Source of the DNA: Kyrpidia tusciae DSM 2912 | GTDB taxonomy: Bacteria; Bacillota; Bacilli; Kyrpidiales; Kyrpidiaceae | DNA: 64,000 nt | Assembly: GCF_000092905.1 (NCBI RefSeq) | Contig: NC_014098.1 | Coordinates: 620,001-684,000 of the forward strand | Direction: 5' to 3' | Shown here: positions 34,930 through 43,611 of the stretch, one piece after another | How the letters are laid out: each line of letters starts with the position of its first letter | Position numbering within the stretch: the first letter of the stretch is position 1 | The notes under the pieces: model-generated | Told to the model about the DNA's origin: nothing | The model's database searches: none | The model's input: the letters and a program-made list of their open reading frames with translations, nothing else | Program-made: the position numbers and the translations under genes

Positions 34930-35873
34930 CGGGGCAAGGGACGGCGCCCGAGGGATTGGTCCTGGAATCGGTGTCCTGGTGGTACGGATTGGCCGACGTT
35001 GTGCCCATGTCCCCGGGCGATGGGGAGTTTGACGTAGAGAGCGGCGGGCACCGCTACGTCGTCGTCCGAGATTCTTCCCCCGAAAACCTGCGGTGGAGAC
35101 TGGAAGTCTTGAAGGACCTGGAAGCGGAAGGGGTCGCTGCTCTGCCCCGACCGGCGGCGGGACCGGGCGGCCGGTTGTGGGTGGAGACCGGGGGATGGAC
35201 GTACAGTCTGTGGATCCCCGGTGAGGCCGGTGTGATCCTTCCTGGGGATGGGGGTAGTCTCGGTGCCATAACGGGGATGCTCGTGAAGGTGCTCGCCCGA
35301 CACCCGCGGTCTGGATCCGGAAAGGCGGATCGATACGGAACCTGGGTGGCGGGATTCCGCCGGAGTTTAGCTGCCCTCGACCGCGTGGCCGCCGAAGCGC
35401 CGGATGCAGACGGGGGCGCCGTGAGGGCGTTTCGAGAAGGGGGCCAGAAGGCCCTGGCCTTGTTGGAGGAAGGGGGTTACCGCAGGTGGTCGGAGCGGGC
35501 TCAGAAGAACCGTCTCTGCTGTTTGGGTTGCTGGCGTTTAGAAACGTTGGCGACCCTTTGGGAGCGGCCGGGCGAACTCCGGGCGGCCATTGGAGATTTG
35601 CCGCTGTACGATGCAGCTGCCCTGGCCGAGAATCTCATGATCGCCAAACCGGATGAATGGCTCCCCTTTCTCGAAGGGCTTCGGTCGGTTTGGCTGGCGA
35701 GCGGATGGGACCCCCTGGACGTGCGGGCTGCGGAGGTCATCTTGGAGGCGTATTTGCGATTTCCTCACCGATGGCCTCTCCTGAGAACGGACTCCAGGGC
35801 CGCATCGGAATATGCCGCCGCTTGGACTGAAGGTCTAAGTCGACTTCCGGCGTGGCTGGATCATTCGGTGTAG
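34926..35873 (+). CDS. CotS/YsxE-like spore coat protein (degenerate kinase fold), copy 1
   Basis: 315-residue protein in the position of B. subtilis ysxE. It looks like the CotS family, a phosphotransferase-like fold: an N-lobe-like strand pattern (GGHRYVVVRDSSPENLRWRL), a helix with YGTWVAGFRRSLAALDR, and a C-terminal helical part ending with FLEGLRSVWLASGW then DPLDVRA. The catalytic HxD loop expected of an active kinase is not visible; the equivalent region reads CCLGCWRLETL. ATG 34926 overlaps the spoVID stop (ATGA), indicating coupling. Similarity is distant, so the assignment rests partly on position. Confidence 0.6.
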   Translation: MTGQGTAPEGLVLESVSWWYGLADVVPMSPGDGEFDVESGGHRYVVVRDSSPENLRWRLEVLKDLEAEGVAALPRPAAGPGGRLWVETGGWTYSLWIPGEAGVILPGDGGSLGAITGMLVKVLARHPRSGSGKADRYGTWVAGFRRSLAALDRVAAEAPDADGGAVRAFREGGQKALALLEEGGYRRWSERAQKNRLCCLGCWRLETLATLWERPGELRAAIGDLPLYDAAALAENLMIAKPDEWLPFLEGLRSVWLASGWDPLDVRAAEVILEAYLRFPHRWPLLRTDSRAASEYAAAWTEGLSRLPAWLDHSV

Positions 35874-35885
35874 GGGGATGGGCCC

Positions 35886-37154
35886 ATGACAGGCCAAGAT
35901 CTTGCGCTCCGCCGCTGGGAAGCGATCTGGCGGTGGGTGGAGCGCATCTACGGCTGGCCGCCTGCGGCCTGGGAGCGCGGGGCGGAGTCCGGGGAGGAGA
36001 ATGGCGAACCCTTCGCTGGCGAAGGGGATGTCTTCCGAATGCGGCACCCGTTGTACAAGATCGAACTGCACGTCTTTCCAACCCCGGTTTGGGGCGACTA
36101 TGTGGCCAGGGTGGTCCAGTTTGCCTCAGACCGGGGTTTTCCGGTTAGTCCATATTTGCCGGGTCTGGATGGAAGCCGGCTGGTCCGATGGAAGGACCGG
36201 GTTTTAGCCGCCTGCCGATCGTGGGAAGGTCCGTCTCCACCGCCGGTGGGGGGGACAATTCGGCAATTGTTTGCCCACGCCGCTTGGTGGCACCGGGTGG
36301 CCCGGGGCCCCACCCCGGCGTGGCCCCGGTGTGTGGATCCGTTGCCCGAGCGCCTGGAGCAAAACTGGGTGGCCTTCATCGAGGGGGCTCCGGAAGACCA
36401 TCGGGCGATGTTGGGGGTGCTTTTTGCTGCTTGGCACTCCTGGGCGTCAGAGTGGGATCTTCTGAGGCGGTGGAGTGTGGACACCGCCGCCGGTGGGGCG
36501 GTGGCCGCTTTCGACCGAGTGGATCATTGGGTCGACGGCGGGGAAGGGGCATGGTGGCTGCGTCGGGCCAACAGGTGTCGACCCGGGGCGCCCTTCGAAG
36601 ACATTGCCGGGCTCCTCTTGCGCTACGGCGGGCGAACGGTGGATCCCAAGCGATGGGAGAATTGGATTCACGCATACCGAGAGGTGACTCCTTTTCCCGA
36701 CGATCGAAAATTCGGGATCGCCCTGGTCCTCTGGAGTCCGCAAGGGCGTCCGGATGAAGAGTGGTTCGAGACGGCGGCGCGGTGGGCCCGCCGCGCTCAG
36801 GAGTTGGCGGGCCGGGCGGATTGGTTCGGGGTTAACGAGCGAAGGCGCCGGGAGTGGCGGGAAATGGCGGACCGGCTGGAGCACTCCTTTGGACCGCACC
36901 CCGCCGTTTCAAAAACGTTGCCAGACGCAGATGTGGTAAACGCATCAGGGGGCGTCTCCCGGAGGCGCGCTCCGGCTGTCCGGTTGGCGCTACAGTCTGC
37001 TTTGGGTTATCGGGCTACGGGGGCGGGGAAAAAGATCAAAAAAACGCGCACCGGGCGGGATCCGTGGTTGTCTGGCGCGGACCCCTCTCTTTCACCGGCC
37101 GGCGAACATCGCGACGAGAACCACGAACAGCATCATGAGAATGAACATGTCTAG
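35886..37154 (+). CDS. Second CotS/YsxE-like protein
   Basis: 422 residues, starting 13 bases after the first YsxE-like gene at ATG 35886, and beginning with MTGQ like it. Tryptophan- and arginine-rich; segments such as LYKIELHVFPTPVWGDYVAR, LFAHAAWWHRVARG and NWIHAYREVTPFPDDRKFGI have the same helical layout as the first copy, and no catalytic HxD is seen. The last about 60 residues are Lys/His/Glu-rich and low complexity, and their last 63 bases lie antisense to a small membrane protein gene on the other strand; the natural stop may be unusual or the tail poorly conserved. I infer a diverged paralogue of copy 1; family membership is weak. Confidence 0.5.
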   Translation: MTGQDLALRRWEAIWRWVERIYGWPPAAWERGAESGEENGEPFAGEGDVFRMRHPLYKIELHVFPTPVWGDYVARVVQFASDRGFPVSPYLPGLDGSRLVRWKDRVLAACRSWEGPSPPPVGGTIRQLFAHAAWWHRVARGPTPAWPRCVDPLPERLEQNWVAFIEGAPEDHRAMLGVLFAAWHSWASEWDLLRRWSVDTAAGGAVAAFDRVDHWVDGGEGAWWLRRANRCRPGAPFEDIAGLLLRYGGRTVDPKRWENWIHAYREVTPFPDDRKFGIALVLWSPQGRPDEEWFETAARWARRAQELAGRADWFGVNERRRREWREMADRLEHSFGPHPAVSKTLPDADVVNASGGVSRRRAPAVRLALQSALGYRATGAGKKIKKTRTGRDPWLSGADPSLSPAGEHRDENHEQHHENEHV

Positions 37155-37253
37155 GGCATTCGGGTAGAGCATCGCACGCAAAAAGAGCAGTCCGATGGCC
37201 GCCAGAAGCAGCAGCTTGACGATATTCACGATGTCGTGAAGGAACTTTGGCAC
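37092..37253 (-). CDS. 53-residue membrane protein, convergent with the YsxE-like genes
   Basis: From GTG 37253 on the reverse strand with gaggagagga a few bases upstream. The product PKFLHDIVNIVKLLLLAAIG continues with two membrane spans separated by RAMLYPNALD and ends MFAGR. No family recognised. It overlaps the 3' end of the forward gene by 63 bases on the opposite strand. The good ribosome site and clear two-span pattern favour a real gene. Confidence 0.6.
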   Translation of the reverse strand: MPKFLHDIVNIVKLLLLAAIGLLFLRAMLYPNALDMFILMMLFVVLVAMFAGR

Positions 37254-37331
37254 GGCAATCCTCTCCTCGGCCCGCGTCCCTTTATGGGCGTCGGTCTCTC
37301 TATACCTATGCACCTTCCCAAAACCGGGTTC

Positions 37332-37372
37332 GAGCCCGGCGCCCCCTTTCTCGGGAAGCCGGGCTCGTTTTT
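37332..37372 (+). terminator. Terminator of the spoVID-ysxE unit
   Basis: GAGCCCGGC (37332-37340) pairs perfectly with GCCGGGCTC (37358-37366), followed by GTTTTT. Confidence 0.85.
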
Positions 37373-37409
37373 ATGTGGCTGGATCCCGGGTTTCGTTTCC
37401 CTTTCCCTT

Positions 37410-37440
37410 TTGCGCCGGTCGGGAAAAAACATGGTATGAT
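37410..37440 (+). promoter_or_regulatory. Promoter of the 37532 gene
   Basis: TTGCGC (37410-37415), 19-bp spacer, TATGAT (37435-37440) with an extended TG-g in front. Confidence 0.5.
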
Positions 37441-37531
37441 GAAAAGGTGCAAAAGAACCGGGAGGCCGGGCCCAAAGCGAATGAATACGGGCTTGCGCCA
37501 CCGGAATGTTCGGCAGGATGGAGGGCGTGAA

Positions 37532-37966
37532 GTGAAGGAGTGGCGTGATGGACTATCCTGGGGAATCGGACTGGGGGTGATTGGGGCCGTCGTGGTCGCT
37601 TTCAAAGGCGATTGGTACCCGGTGATCTTTCCCGCGGCGATGGTGGTGGCCATCCAGGGGGCGGTGCGCCAGCTGTCCAGCCGTCCACATGTGGGTGGAG
37701 GTCTGGCGGGGGCTGTGGCGGGAATCCTGATCCTTGGGGTCTATCTCGCGGTGCACAGGGGAACCCTGTTTACCGGGAGCGCTCCTGCTGAGGTCCTGCG
37801 CCAATTTCTGATCCAACAGGTCATCCTCCTGGCGGTGGTGGATTTGGCCGGTACGTGGTTGATGGTCAAGGGAAAACAGTATGGTGAAGAACAGCGGCGA
37901 CGGCGACAAGAGGCCCGGCGGGCAGAGAGGCAGGCCCAGCGGCGGCGAAAAAAGAAGAAAAAGTGA
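37532..37966 (+). CDS. Hypothetical four-span membrane protein with basic tail
   Basis: 144 residues from GTG 37532 (gatggaggg upstream). Four hydrophobic segments (GIGLGVIGAVVVAF, VIFPAAMVVAIQGAV, AGAVAGILILGVYLAV, FLIQQVILLAVVDLAGTWLM) followed by a strongly basic, Arg/Lys/Gln-rich cytoplasmic tail of about 30 residues ending in KKKKK. No known family recognised. It has its own promoter and lies before valS. The frame is open upstream but without a ribosome site. Confidence 0.65.
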   Translation: MKEWRDGLSWGIGLGVIGAVVVAFKGDWYPVIFPAAMVVAIQGAVRQLSSRPHVGGGLAGAVAGILILGVYLAVHRGTLFTGSAPAEVLRQFLIQQVILLAVVDLAGTWLMVKGKQYGEEQRRRRQEARRAERQAQRRRKKKKK

Positions 37967-37983
37967 CACGCATTCGACAGCAT

Positions 37984-38013
37984 TTGACAAGTCGAAGGTG
38001 CCGTGTTTATGAT
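37984..38013 (+). promoter_or_regulatory. Promoter of valS
   Basis: TTGACA (37984-37989), 18-bp spacer, TATGAT (38008-38013). Only about 45 bases separate the expected start of transcription from the valS ATG. Confidence 0.75.
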
Positions 38014-38063
38014 AGCAAAGATGTGAAATGGATGTGGAATTCGCGGCAGTTGGAGGGACAGCC

Positions 38064-40736
38064 ATGGAAGGCCAAGGCGGGACAGCCCGGTCGGATCAAC
38101 TGCCGACCGCTTTTGAACCGGCGAATGTTGAGAGTAAATGGTATCGCTTCTGGATGGAAAATGGATATTTTCGGGCGGGCCGGGTGCCGGATGGAAAGCC
38201 CTTTACGATCGTCATCCCGCCCCCCAATGTCACCGGGGCTCTCCACATGGGGCACGCCTTGGATTTCACCCTGCAGGATATTCTGATTCGCTTTCGGCGC
38301 ATGCAGGGCAGGGATGCGCTTTGGCTGCCGGGAACGGACCACGCCGGAATCGCCACCCAGAACCGGGTGGAGGCGATGCTGCTTAAAGAGACGGGCCAGA
38401 GCCGCCACGATATCGGGCGCGATGCCTTTGTGGAAAAAGTCTGGGAATGGAAGCGGCAATACGGGAGCATTATCACGACCCAGATCCAGGCCTTGGGATT
38501 TTCTTGCGATTGGTCCAGGGAGCGCTTTACCATGGACGAGGGCCTATCCAGGGCCGTCCGGGAAGTGTTCGTGCGGCTTTACGAACGCGGTCTCATTTAT
38601 CGAGGCAAGTATATCATCAATTGGTGTCCGCGCTGTCGAACGGCCTTGTCGGATATCGAGGTGGAGCATGAAGAGCTCGACGGAGCCCTTCATTACGTTC
38701 GATACCCGTTTGCCGATGGAAGCGGGGCTGTGGTGGTGGCCACCACCCGTCCGGAGACGATGTTCGGGGATGTGGCAGTGGCGGTTCATCCGGACGATGA
38801 GCGATACCGCGCCTGGATTGGGAAACGGGTGCGCCTCCCCCTGACGCACCGGGAGATCCCGGTGATCGGAGATTCTTATGTGGATCCTTCCTTTGGGACC
38901 GGCTGTCTTAAAATCACTCCGGCCCACGATCCCAACGATTTTGAAGTCGGGCGCAGACACGGCCTGCCCGCGCCGGCGGTGATGAACGAAGATGGCACCA
39001 TGAACGAAGGGGCGGGCGATTTTCAGGGGATGGACCGGTTTGAAGCCCGAAAAGCCGTGGTGGAAGCGCTGCGCCGGGAAGGTTATCTCGAACGGGTGGA
39101 ACCGCACCGGCATGCCGTCGGTCATTGTCAGCGCTGCCACACGGTGGTGGAACCGTTCTTGTCCGAACAGTGGTTCGTCAAAATGAAACCCTTGGCCGAG
39201 CCGGCCATTGAGGCGGTGAAAGCCGGGCGAGTTCGCTTTGTTCCGGAGCGCTTTGAAAAATTATATCTTCACTGGGTGGACAATGTGCGGGATTGGTGCA
39301 TTTCTCGCCAGCTTTGGTGGGGCCACCGGATTCCGGCGTGGTACTGTGAAGGGTGCGGGGAAACGATCGTGGCCGCGGAGGACCCGGAGCACTGTCCCCG
39401 GTGTGGAAGCCGGCAACTGCGCCAGGAAGAGGACGTTTTGGACACTTGGTTTTCGTCCGCTCTATGGCCCTTTTCCACCATGGGGTGGCCGGAGGAAACC
39501 GAAGATCTGCGCCGGTATTTCCCGACGGACGTTCTGGTGACGGGGTTTGACATCATTTACTTTTGGGTGGCCCGAATGATTTTCATGTCCCTGGCCTTTA
39601 CCGGAGAAGTGCCTTTTCACACCGTTTACATACACGGCCTCGTTCGGGACAGCCAGGGCCGGAAAATGTCCAAAAGTCTGGGGAACGGCATCGACCCCCT
39701 GGATGTGGTGAACAAATACGGCGCCGACGCCTTGCGATTTATGTTGGCGTCGGGAACGGCACCCGGGAATGACCAGCGGTTTTATTGGGAAAAGGTGGAA
39801 TCTGCCCGTCATTTTGCCAATAAGATCTGGAATGCCGCCCGTTTTGTGTTGCTCAATGTCGACAAGGAGGTCGGCGGGGATTTAAAGGGCGCTGTGCTCG
39901 GTCGGCCGGAGCACTGGATTCTTCACCGCCTCAACGAGACGGTGCGGGACGTGACCGAGGCCTTGGAGAACTTCGACTTCGGCGGTGCGGCCAAAGTGGC
40001 CTATGATTTCGTGTGGGGCGAGTTTTGCGACTGGTACATTGAATTCTCCAAGGCGGCGCTCTATGGCGAGAATCCCTTGGCTGCACGGGGGACTCGCCAG
40101 GTGTTGGTACACGTATTGGACCGGGCATTGCGACTTCTCCATCCTTTTATGCCCTTCTTGACCGAAGAGATCTGGCAGAAGCTCCCGGGTCATGGGGAGG
40201 CCTTGGTGGTGGCAGAGTGGCCGGTGCCGCAAGATCAGTACTTCGATGCTCCTGGCGCGGCCGTGGTGGAAGAATGGATGGAGTTGATCCGCCGGGTGCG
40301 CAATGTGCGGTCTGAGATGAATGTACCGCCGGGCAAGCCGGTTCCGGTGCTGGTGCGTCCCGCGGATCAAGAGGCCCTTCGGGATTTCGAGGGGGGAGAG
40401 GTCTATCTGCGACGGCTGGCGGGGATTGATCCGCTCGACTTCGATTTGCACGCGATCCCGCCTTCGAAGTCGGTGACCGAGGTGTTGGGCCGGGCGGAGT
40501 TGTTCATTCCCCTAGAAGGAGTCGTGGATCTGGAAGGCGAAATAAAACGATTGGAGAAAGAACTTGAGCAACTGGGGAAGGAAGTGGACCGGGTTCGGGC
40601 CAAGCTCGACAATCCGTCCTTTGTGGCCAAAGCTCCGCCGGCGGTGGTGGAAGAACAGCGACGCAAAGAAGTGGATTATGCGGCGCGTCGACAGCGCGTT
40701 CAGGCCCGGCTCGAGTCGCTGAAGCGCATGATCTGA
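38064..40736 (+). CDS. valS: Valyl-tRNA synthetase
   Basis: Charges tRNA-Val; class Ia synthetase with editing domain. 890 residues. HIGH motif as PNVTGALHMGHAL (about 50-62), KMSKS motif as GRKMSKSLGNGIDP (about 530), a CP1 editing domain between them (VVVATTRPETMFGD), an anticodon-binding domain after 620, and the C-terminal coiled-coil arm (LEGEIKRLEKELEQLGKEV). ATG 38064 is 6 bases after GGAGGG; ATG 38028 upstream lacks a site. No T-box leader is present, unlike B. subtilis valS. folC follows. Confidence 0.97.
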   Translation: MEGQGGTARSDQLPTAFEPANVESKWYRFWMENGYFRAGRVPDGKPFTIVIPPPNVTGALHMGHALDFTLQDILIRFRRMQGRDALWLPGTDHAGIATQNRVEAMLLKETGQSRHDIGRDAFVEKVWEWKRQYGSIITTQIQALGFSCDWSRERFTMDEGLSRAVREVFVRLYERGLIYRGKYIINWCPRCRTALSDIEVEHEELDGALHYVRYPFADGSGAVVVATTRPETMFGDVAVAVHPDDERYRAWIGKRVRLPLTHREIPVIGDSYVDPSFGTGCLKITPAHDPNDFEVGRRHGLPAPAVMNEDGTMNEGAGDFQGMDRFEARKAVVEALRREGYLERVEPHRHAVGHCQRCHTVVEPFLSEQWFVKMKPLAEPAIEAVKAGRVRFVPERFEKLYLHWVDNVRDWCISRQLWWGHRIPAWYCEGCGETIVAAEDPEHCPRCGSRQLRQEEDVLDTWFSSALWPFSTMGWPEETEDLRRYFPTDVLVTGFDIIYFWVARMIFMSLAFTGEVPFHTVYIHGLVRDSQGRKMSKSLGNGIDPLDVVNKYGADALRFMLASGTAPGNDQRFYWEKVESARHFANKIWNAARFVLLNVDKEVGGDLKGAVLGRPEHWILHRLNETVRDVTEALENFDFGGAAKVAYDFVWGEFCDWYIEFSKAALYGENPLAARGTRQVLVHVLDRALRLLHPFMPFLTEEIWQKLPGHGEALVVAEWPVPQDQYFDAPGAAVVEEWMELIRRVRNVRSEMNVPPGKPVPVLVRPADQEALRDFEGGEVYLRRLAGIDPLDFDLHAIPPSKSVTEVLGRAELFIPLEGVVDLEGEIKRLEKELEQLGKEVDRVRAKLDNPSFVAKAPPAVVEEQRRKEVDYAARRQRVQARLESLKRMI

Positions 40737-40775
40737 ACCGAAGTTTGGTGGCTCCGGGTACGGGTTCGACATAAG

Positions 40776-42137
40776 ATGAAGAGGGATGATGGGTCGGTGG
40801 GGCCGCGGGGAAATGGCCAGGATGTCCAGAACTGGTTGCAAGGGTTGAAGCGCTTTGGGATCCGTCCGGGTCTTGAGAGGATGCGGTGGATGCTGGATCG
40901 TTTGGGTCACCCGGAGCGGGGGTTGCGGTTTTTACACGTGGCGGGGACCAACGGCAAAGGCTCCACCTGTGCCTTTCTGGAGTCCATTTTGGACTCGGCG
41001 GGGTACCGCGTGGGGATGTTTATTTCCCCGCCCCTGCAGGGGGAGCGAAGCCGGGTGAGCCTGGGCGGTGGAGCGATTCCGGAGGATTCGCTCATTCGGT
41101 ATCTGCGAATGCTGCAGCCCCTGGCCGGGGAGCTAGAACAGCGAGAAAATCTTGGCGGACTCACTCATTTTGAAGTGTGGACCCTCGTGGCCCTGCTGTA
41201 TTTTGACCAAACCCGGCCAGATGTGGTGGTCTGGGAAACGGGACTCGGCGGCCGGCTCGATTCCACCAATGTCGTGGTGCCCGAGGCAGCGGTCATCACC
41301 CAGGTGGGATTCGATCATATGGGGGTTCTTGGGCACACTATTAAACAAATCGCAACGGAAAAGGCTGGCATCATCAAGGAGCGGGTACCGGTCTTCACCA
41401 CGGCGAATGGGATCGCCCTCCGGGTGATCGATGAAGTGGCGGCCGGCGTAAACAGTGCGGTATGGGCCGTGGATCGGGAATGGGCAGTGGCGGATCGCCG
41501 GGTGCTCCGCCTGGGGGCCGGGCTGCCGCCGGAGGGGCAACAGTTTTCATGGAGTGGGGACGGAGAGACGATATCCGACCTCCGGATTCGGCTTCTTGGC
41601 GCCCACCAGTGTGAGAATGCCGGGGTGGCGGTGGCTGTGGCGCGGTATCTGGACCGGTCCGGGGTCCTCTCCGTCCCCGGGTCGGCGATCCGCCGGGGGT
41701 TGGAGAGGACCGCGTGGCCGGGGCGGTTGGAGGTGGTCGGACTGTCGCCGCTGATCCTGTTGGACGGGGCCCATAACCCGGACGGGGCGCGACGGCTCGC
41801 AGAAGCGTTGTGCGAGATCCGCCCGGGCCCTTGGGGACTCGTGGTCGGCGTCTTGGCGGATAAGGATGTGGATGGAATTCTCTCGGCTTTGAAAGATGTG
41901 GCCGGTTGGATGATCGCCACGGCGCCGGATAGCCCCCGGGCCATGGACCCGGACAGTTTGGCGAGGAGGATGCGTCGAGTCGGGGTGGAGGTGGCGGCGG
42001 TCTGCCCGAACCCCCTGGACGCCTTGGAGACGGCCGCAGCAGCGGTGGGCTCCGGTGGAGCGGTGTGTGTCACCGGGTCCCTTTACACGGTGATGGACGT
42101 CCGACCCGGGGCGAAGTTGAGGGTGGAGAGCCAGTAA
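40776..42137 (+). CDS. folC: Folylpolyglutamate synthase / dihydrofolate synthase
   Basis: Adds glutamate to dihydropteroate and to folates, keeping them in the cell. 453 residues, Mur-ligase fold: P-loop VAGTNGKGSTCAFLESIL (about 55), SPPLQGERSRVS, VVVWETGLGGRLDSTNVV, QVGFDHMGVLGHTIKQIA, and the late LLDGAHNPDGARRL. The start is uncertain because no strong Shine-Dalgarno is visible; ATG 40776 and ATG 40788 are both possible. Follows valS as in B. subtilis. Confidence 0.94.
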   Translation: MKRDDGSVGPRGNGQDVQNWLQGLKRFGIRPGLERMRWMLDRLGHPERGLRFLHVAGTNGKGSTCAFLESILDSAGYRVGMFISPPLQGERSRVSLGGGAIPEDSLIRYLRMLQPLAGELEQRENLGGLTHFEVWTLVALLYFDQTRPDVVVWETGLGGRLDSTNVVVPEAAVITQVGFDHMGVLGHTIKQIATEKAGIIKERVPVFTTANGIALRVIDEVAAGVNSAVWAVDREWAVADRRVLRLGAGLPPEGQQFSWSGDGETISDLRIRLLGAHQCENAGVAVAVARYLDRSGVLSVPGSAIRRGLERTAWPGRLEVVGLSPLILLDGAHNPDGARRLAEALCEIRPGPWGLVVGVLADKDVDGILSALKDVAGWMIATAPDSPRAMDPDSLARRMRRVGVEVAAVCPNPLDALETAAAAVGSGGAVCVTGSLYTVMDVRPGAKLRVESQ

Positions 42138-42148
42138 GGGTGGTGGAT

Positions 42149-43549
42149 ATGGAACAATTGGGGAAGCATGTACATTTTGTCGGGATCGGCGGCTATGGGA
42201 TGAGTGCCCTGGCCCGGGTTTTACTCGACTGGCACATTTCGGTTTCGGGATCGGATGTGGCGGCCAATGCGCTGACGGATGAGCTTGTCCGGCGGGGTGC
42301 TGTGATTGCCATCGGACATCGGGCAAACCAGGTCGATGGCGCGGATTGTGTAGTGTATTCATCAGCTGTGTCCCCCGACAATCCGGAGCTGGTAGAGGCG
42401 AGGCGACGGGGGGTGCGCATCCTTCACCGATCGGAACTCCTGGCGGAGATTCTCCAAGCGAAAAAAGGGATTGCCGTTGCGGGAGCCCACGGAAAAACCA
42501 CCACCTCTTCGATGATCGCCTTTGTGATGAACCAGGCGGGGCTGGATCCCACCTATATTGTCGGAGGCGTCATTTCTAACCTGGGCGAGAACGCGAAGGC
42601 GGGCCTGGGTCCTTACGCGGTGGCGGAGGCGGACGAAAGCGACGGGACCTTTTTAAATTATCATCCCTATGTAGCTGTGGTCACCAATATTGAACCGGAT
42701 CATCTGGAGAATTACGGTGGGAAATTCGAGAATTTGCGCGGAGCCTATAAGAGGTTTCTCGGGCAAGTTCGGGAGGGGGGTCTGGCCGTCCTGTGTGCGG
42801 ACGATCCCGAGCTGTCGAATCTGGGCAGCCAATTAGCCGGCCGCACCGTCTGGTACGGTTTTTCCTCCGGGGCGGATTGGACTGCCCAGGACGTCGATCT
42901 TCACGATGGTCACTCCCGCTGCCGTGTGTTCTATCGCAGGGAGCACGTTGGGGACCTCACCCTGTCGGTGCCCGGGCGACACAACATCAGCGACGCTCTC
43001 GCCGCCATCGCTGTCTGTCGGGAAGCGGGGATCCCCTTCTCTACGATTGCCGAGATTCTATCCAGCTTTCGGGGGGCTAAGCGGCGTTTCCAACAGATCG
43101 CCGATGTGGCCGGGGTCTTGATCGTGGATGACTACGCCCATCACCCCACGGAAATCGAGGCCACCCTGGCGGCAGCCCGAACCACCGGGCGGCGGATTGT
43201 GGCCGTTTTTCAGCCTCAGCGTTACACGCGCACCCATTTTCTTCTCGACCAGTTTAGCTATGCGTTCAAAGATGCGGACGAGGTCATTATTACCGATATC
43301 TATTCCCCGGTCGGGGAACAGAAGATCGCCGGAGTCAGCGCCGAGCGCCTTGCCCAGTTGATTCGGGAAAGGAGCAATGAACGGGTTTGGTTTTTGCGGC
43401 AAAAGCAGGACGTCATCAACGATCTGCTCAGTCGGGTTCATCCCGGGGATCTGGTCTTGTTCATGGGGGCCGGGGACATTTGGATGGCAGCACGGCAGTT
43501 AGCCGAAGCTTTGCAAGACGGCTTGGCAGAACCGATGGCCCGGGCCTGA
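42149..43549 (+). CDS. murC: UDP-N-acetylmuramate--L-alanine ligase
   Basis: Adds L-alanine to UDP-MurNAc in peptidoglycan synthesis. 466 residues with the three Mur-ligase domains: HFVGIGGYGMSALARVLL at the N-terminus, the ATP loop VAGAHGKTTTSSMIAFVM (about 112), AEADESDGTFLNYHPYVAVV, the central NIEPDHLENYGG, and VDDYAHHPTEIEATL in the C-terminal domain. ATG 42149 lies 11 bases after the folC stop; an in-frame GTG at 42140 is an alternative. In B. subtilis murC is not in this interval. Confidence 0.96.
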   Translation: MEQLGKHVHFVGIGGYGMSALARVLLDWHISVSGSDVAANALTDELVRRGAVIAIGHRANQVDGADCVVYSSAVSPDNPELVEARRRGVRILHRSELLAEILQAKKGIAVAGAHGKTTTSSMIAFVMNQAGLDPTYIVGGVISNLGENAKAGLGPYAVAEADESDGTFLNYHPYVAVVTNIEPDHLENYGGKFENLRGAYKRFLGQVREGGLAVLCADDPELSNLGSQLAGRTVWYGFSSGADWTAQDVDLHDGHSRCRVFYRREHVGDLTLSVPGRHNISDALAAIAVCREAGIPFSTIAEILSSFRGAKRRFQQIADVAGVLIVDDYAHHPTEIEATLAAARTTGRRIVAVFQPQRYTRTHFLLDQFSYAFKDADEVIITDIYSPVGEQKIAGVSAERLAQLIRERSNERVWFLRQKQDVINDLLSRVHPGDLVLFMGAGDIWMAARQLAEALQDGLAEPMARA

Positions 43550-43611
43550 AAGTCGGTTCAGCAGGTTAAGTGGGGCGTTAACGGTCATTTTGAGGGGTAG
43601 GGGAAGGGCAG

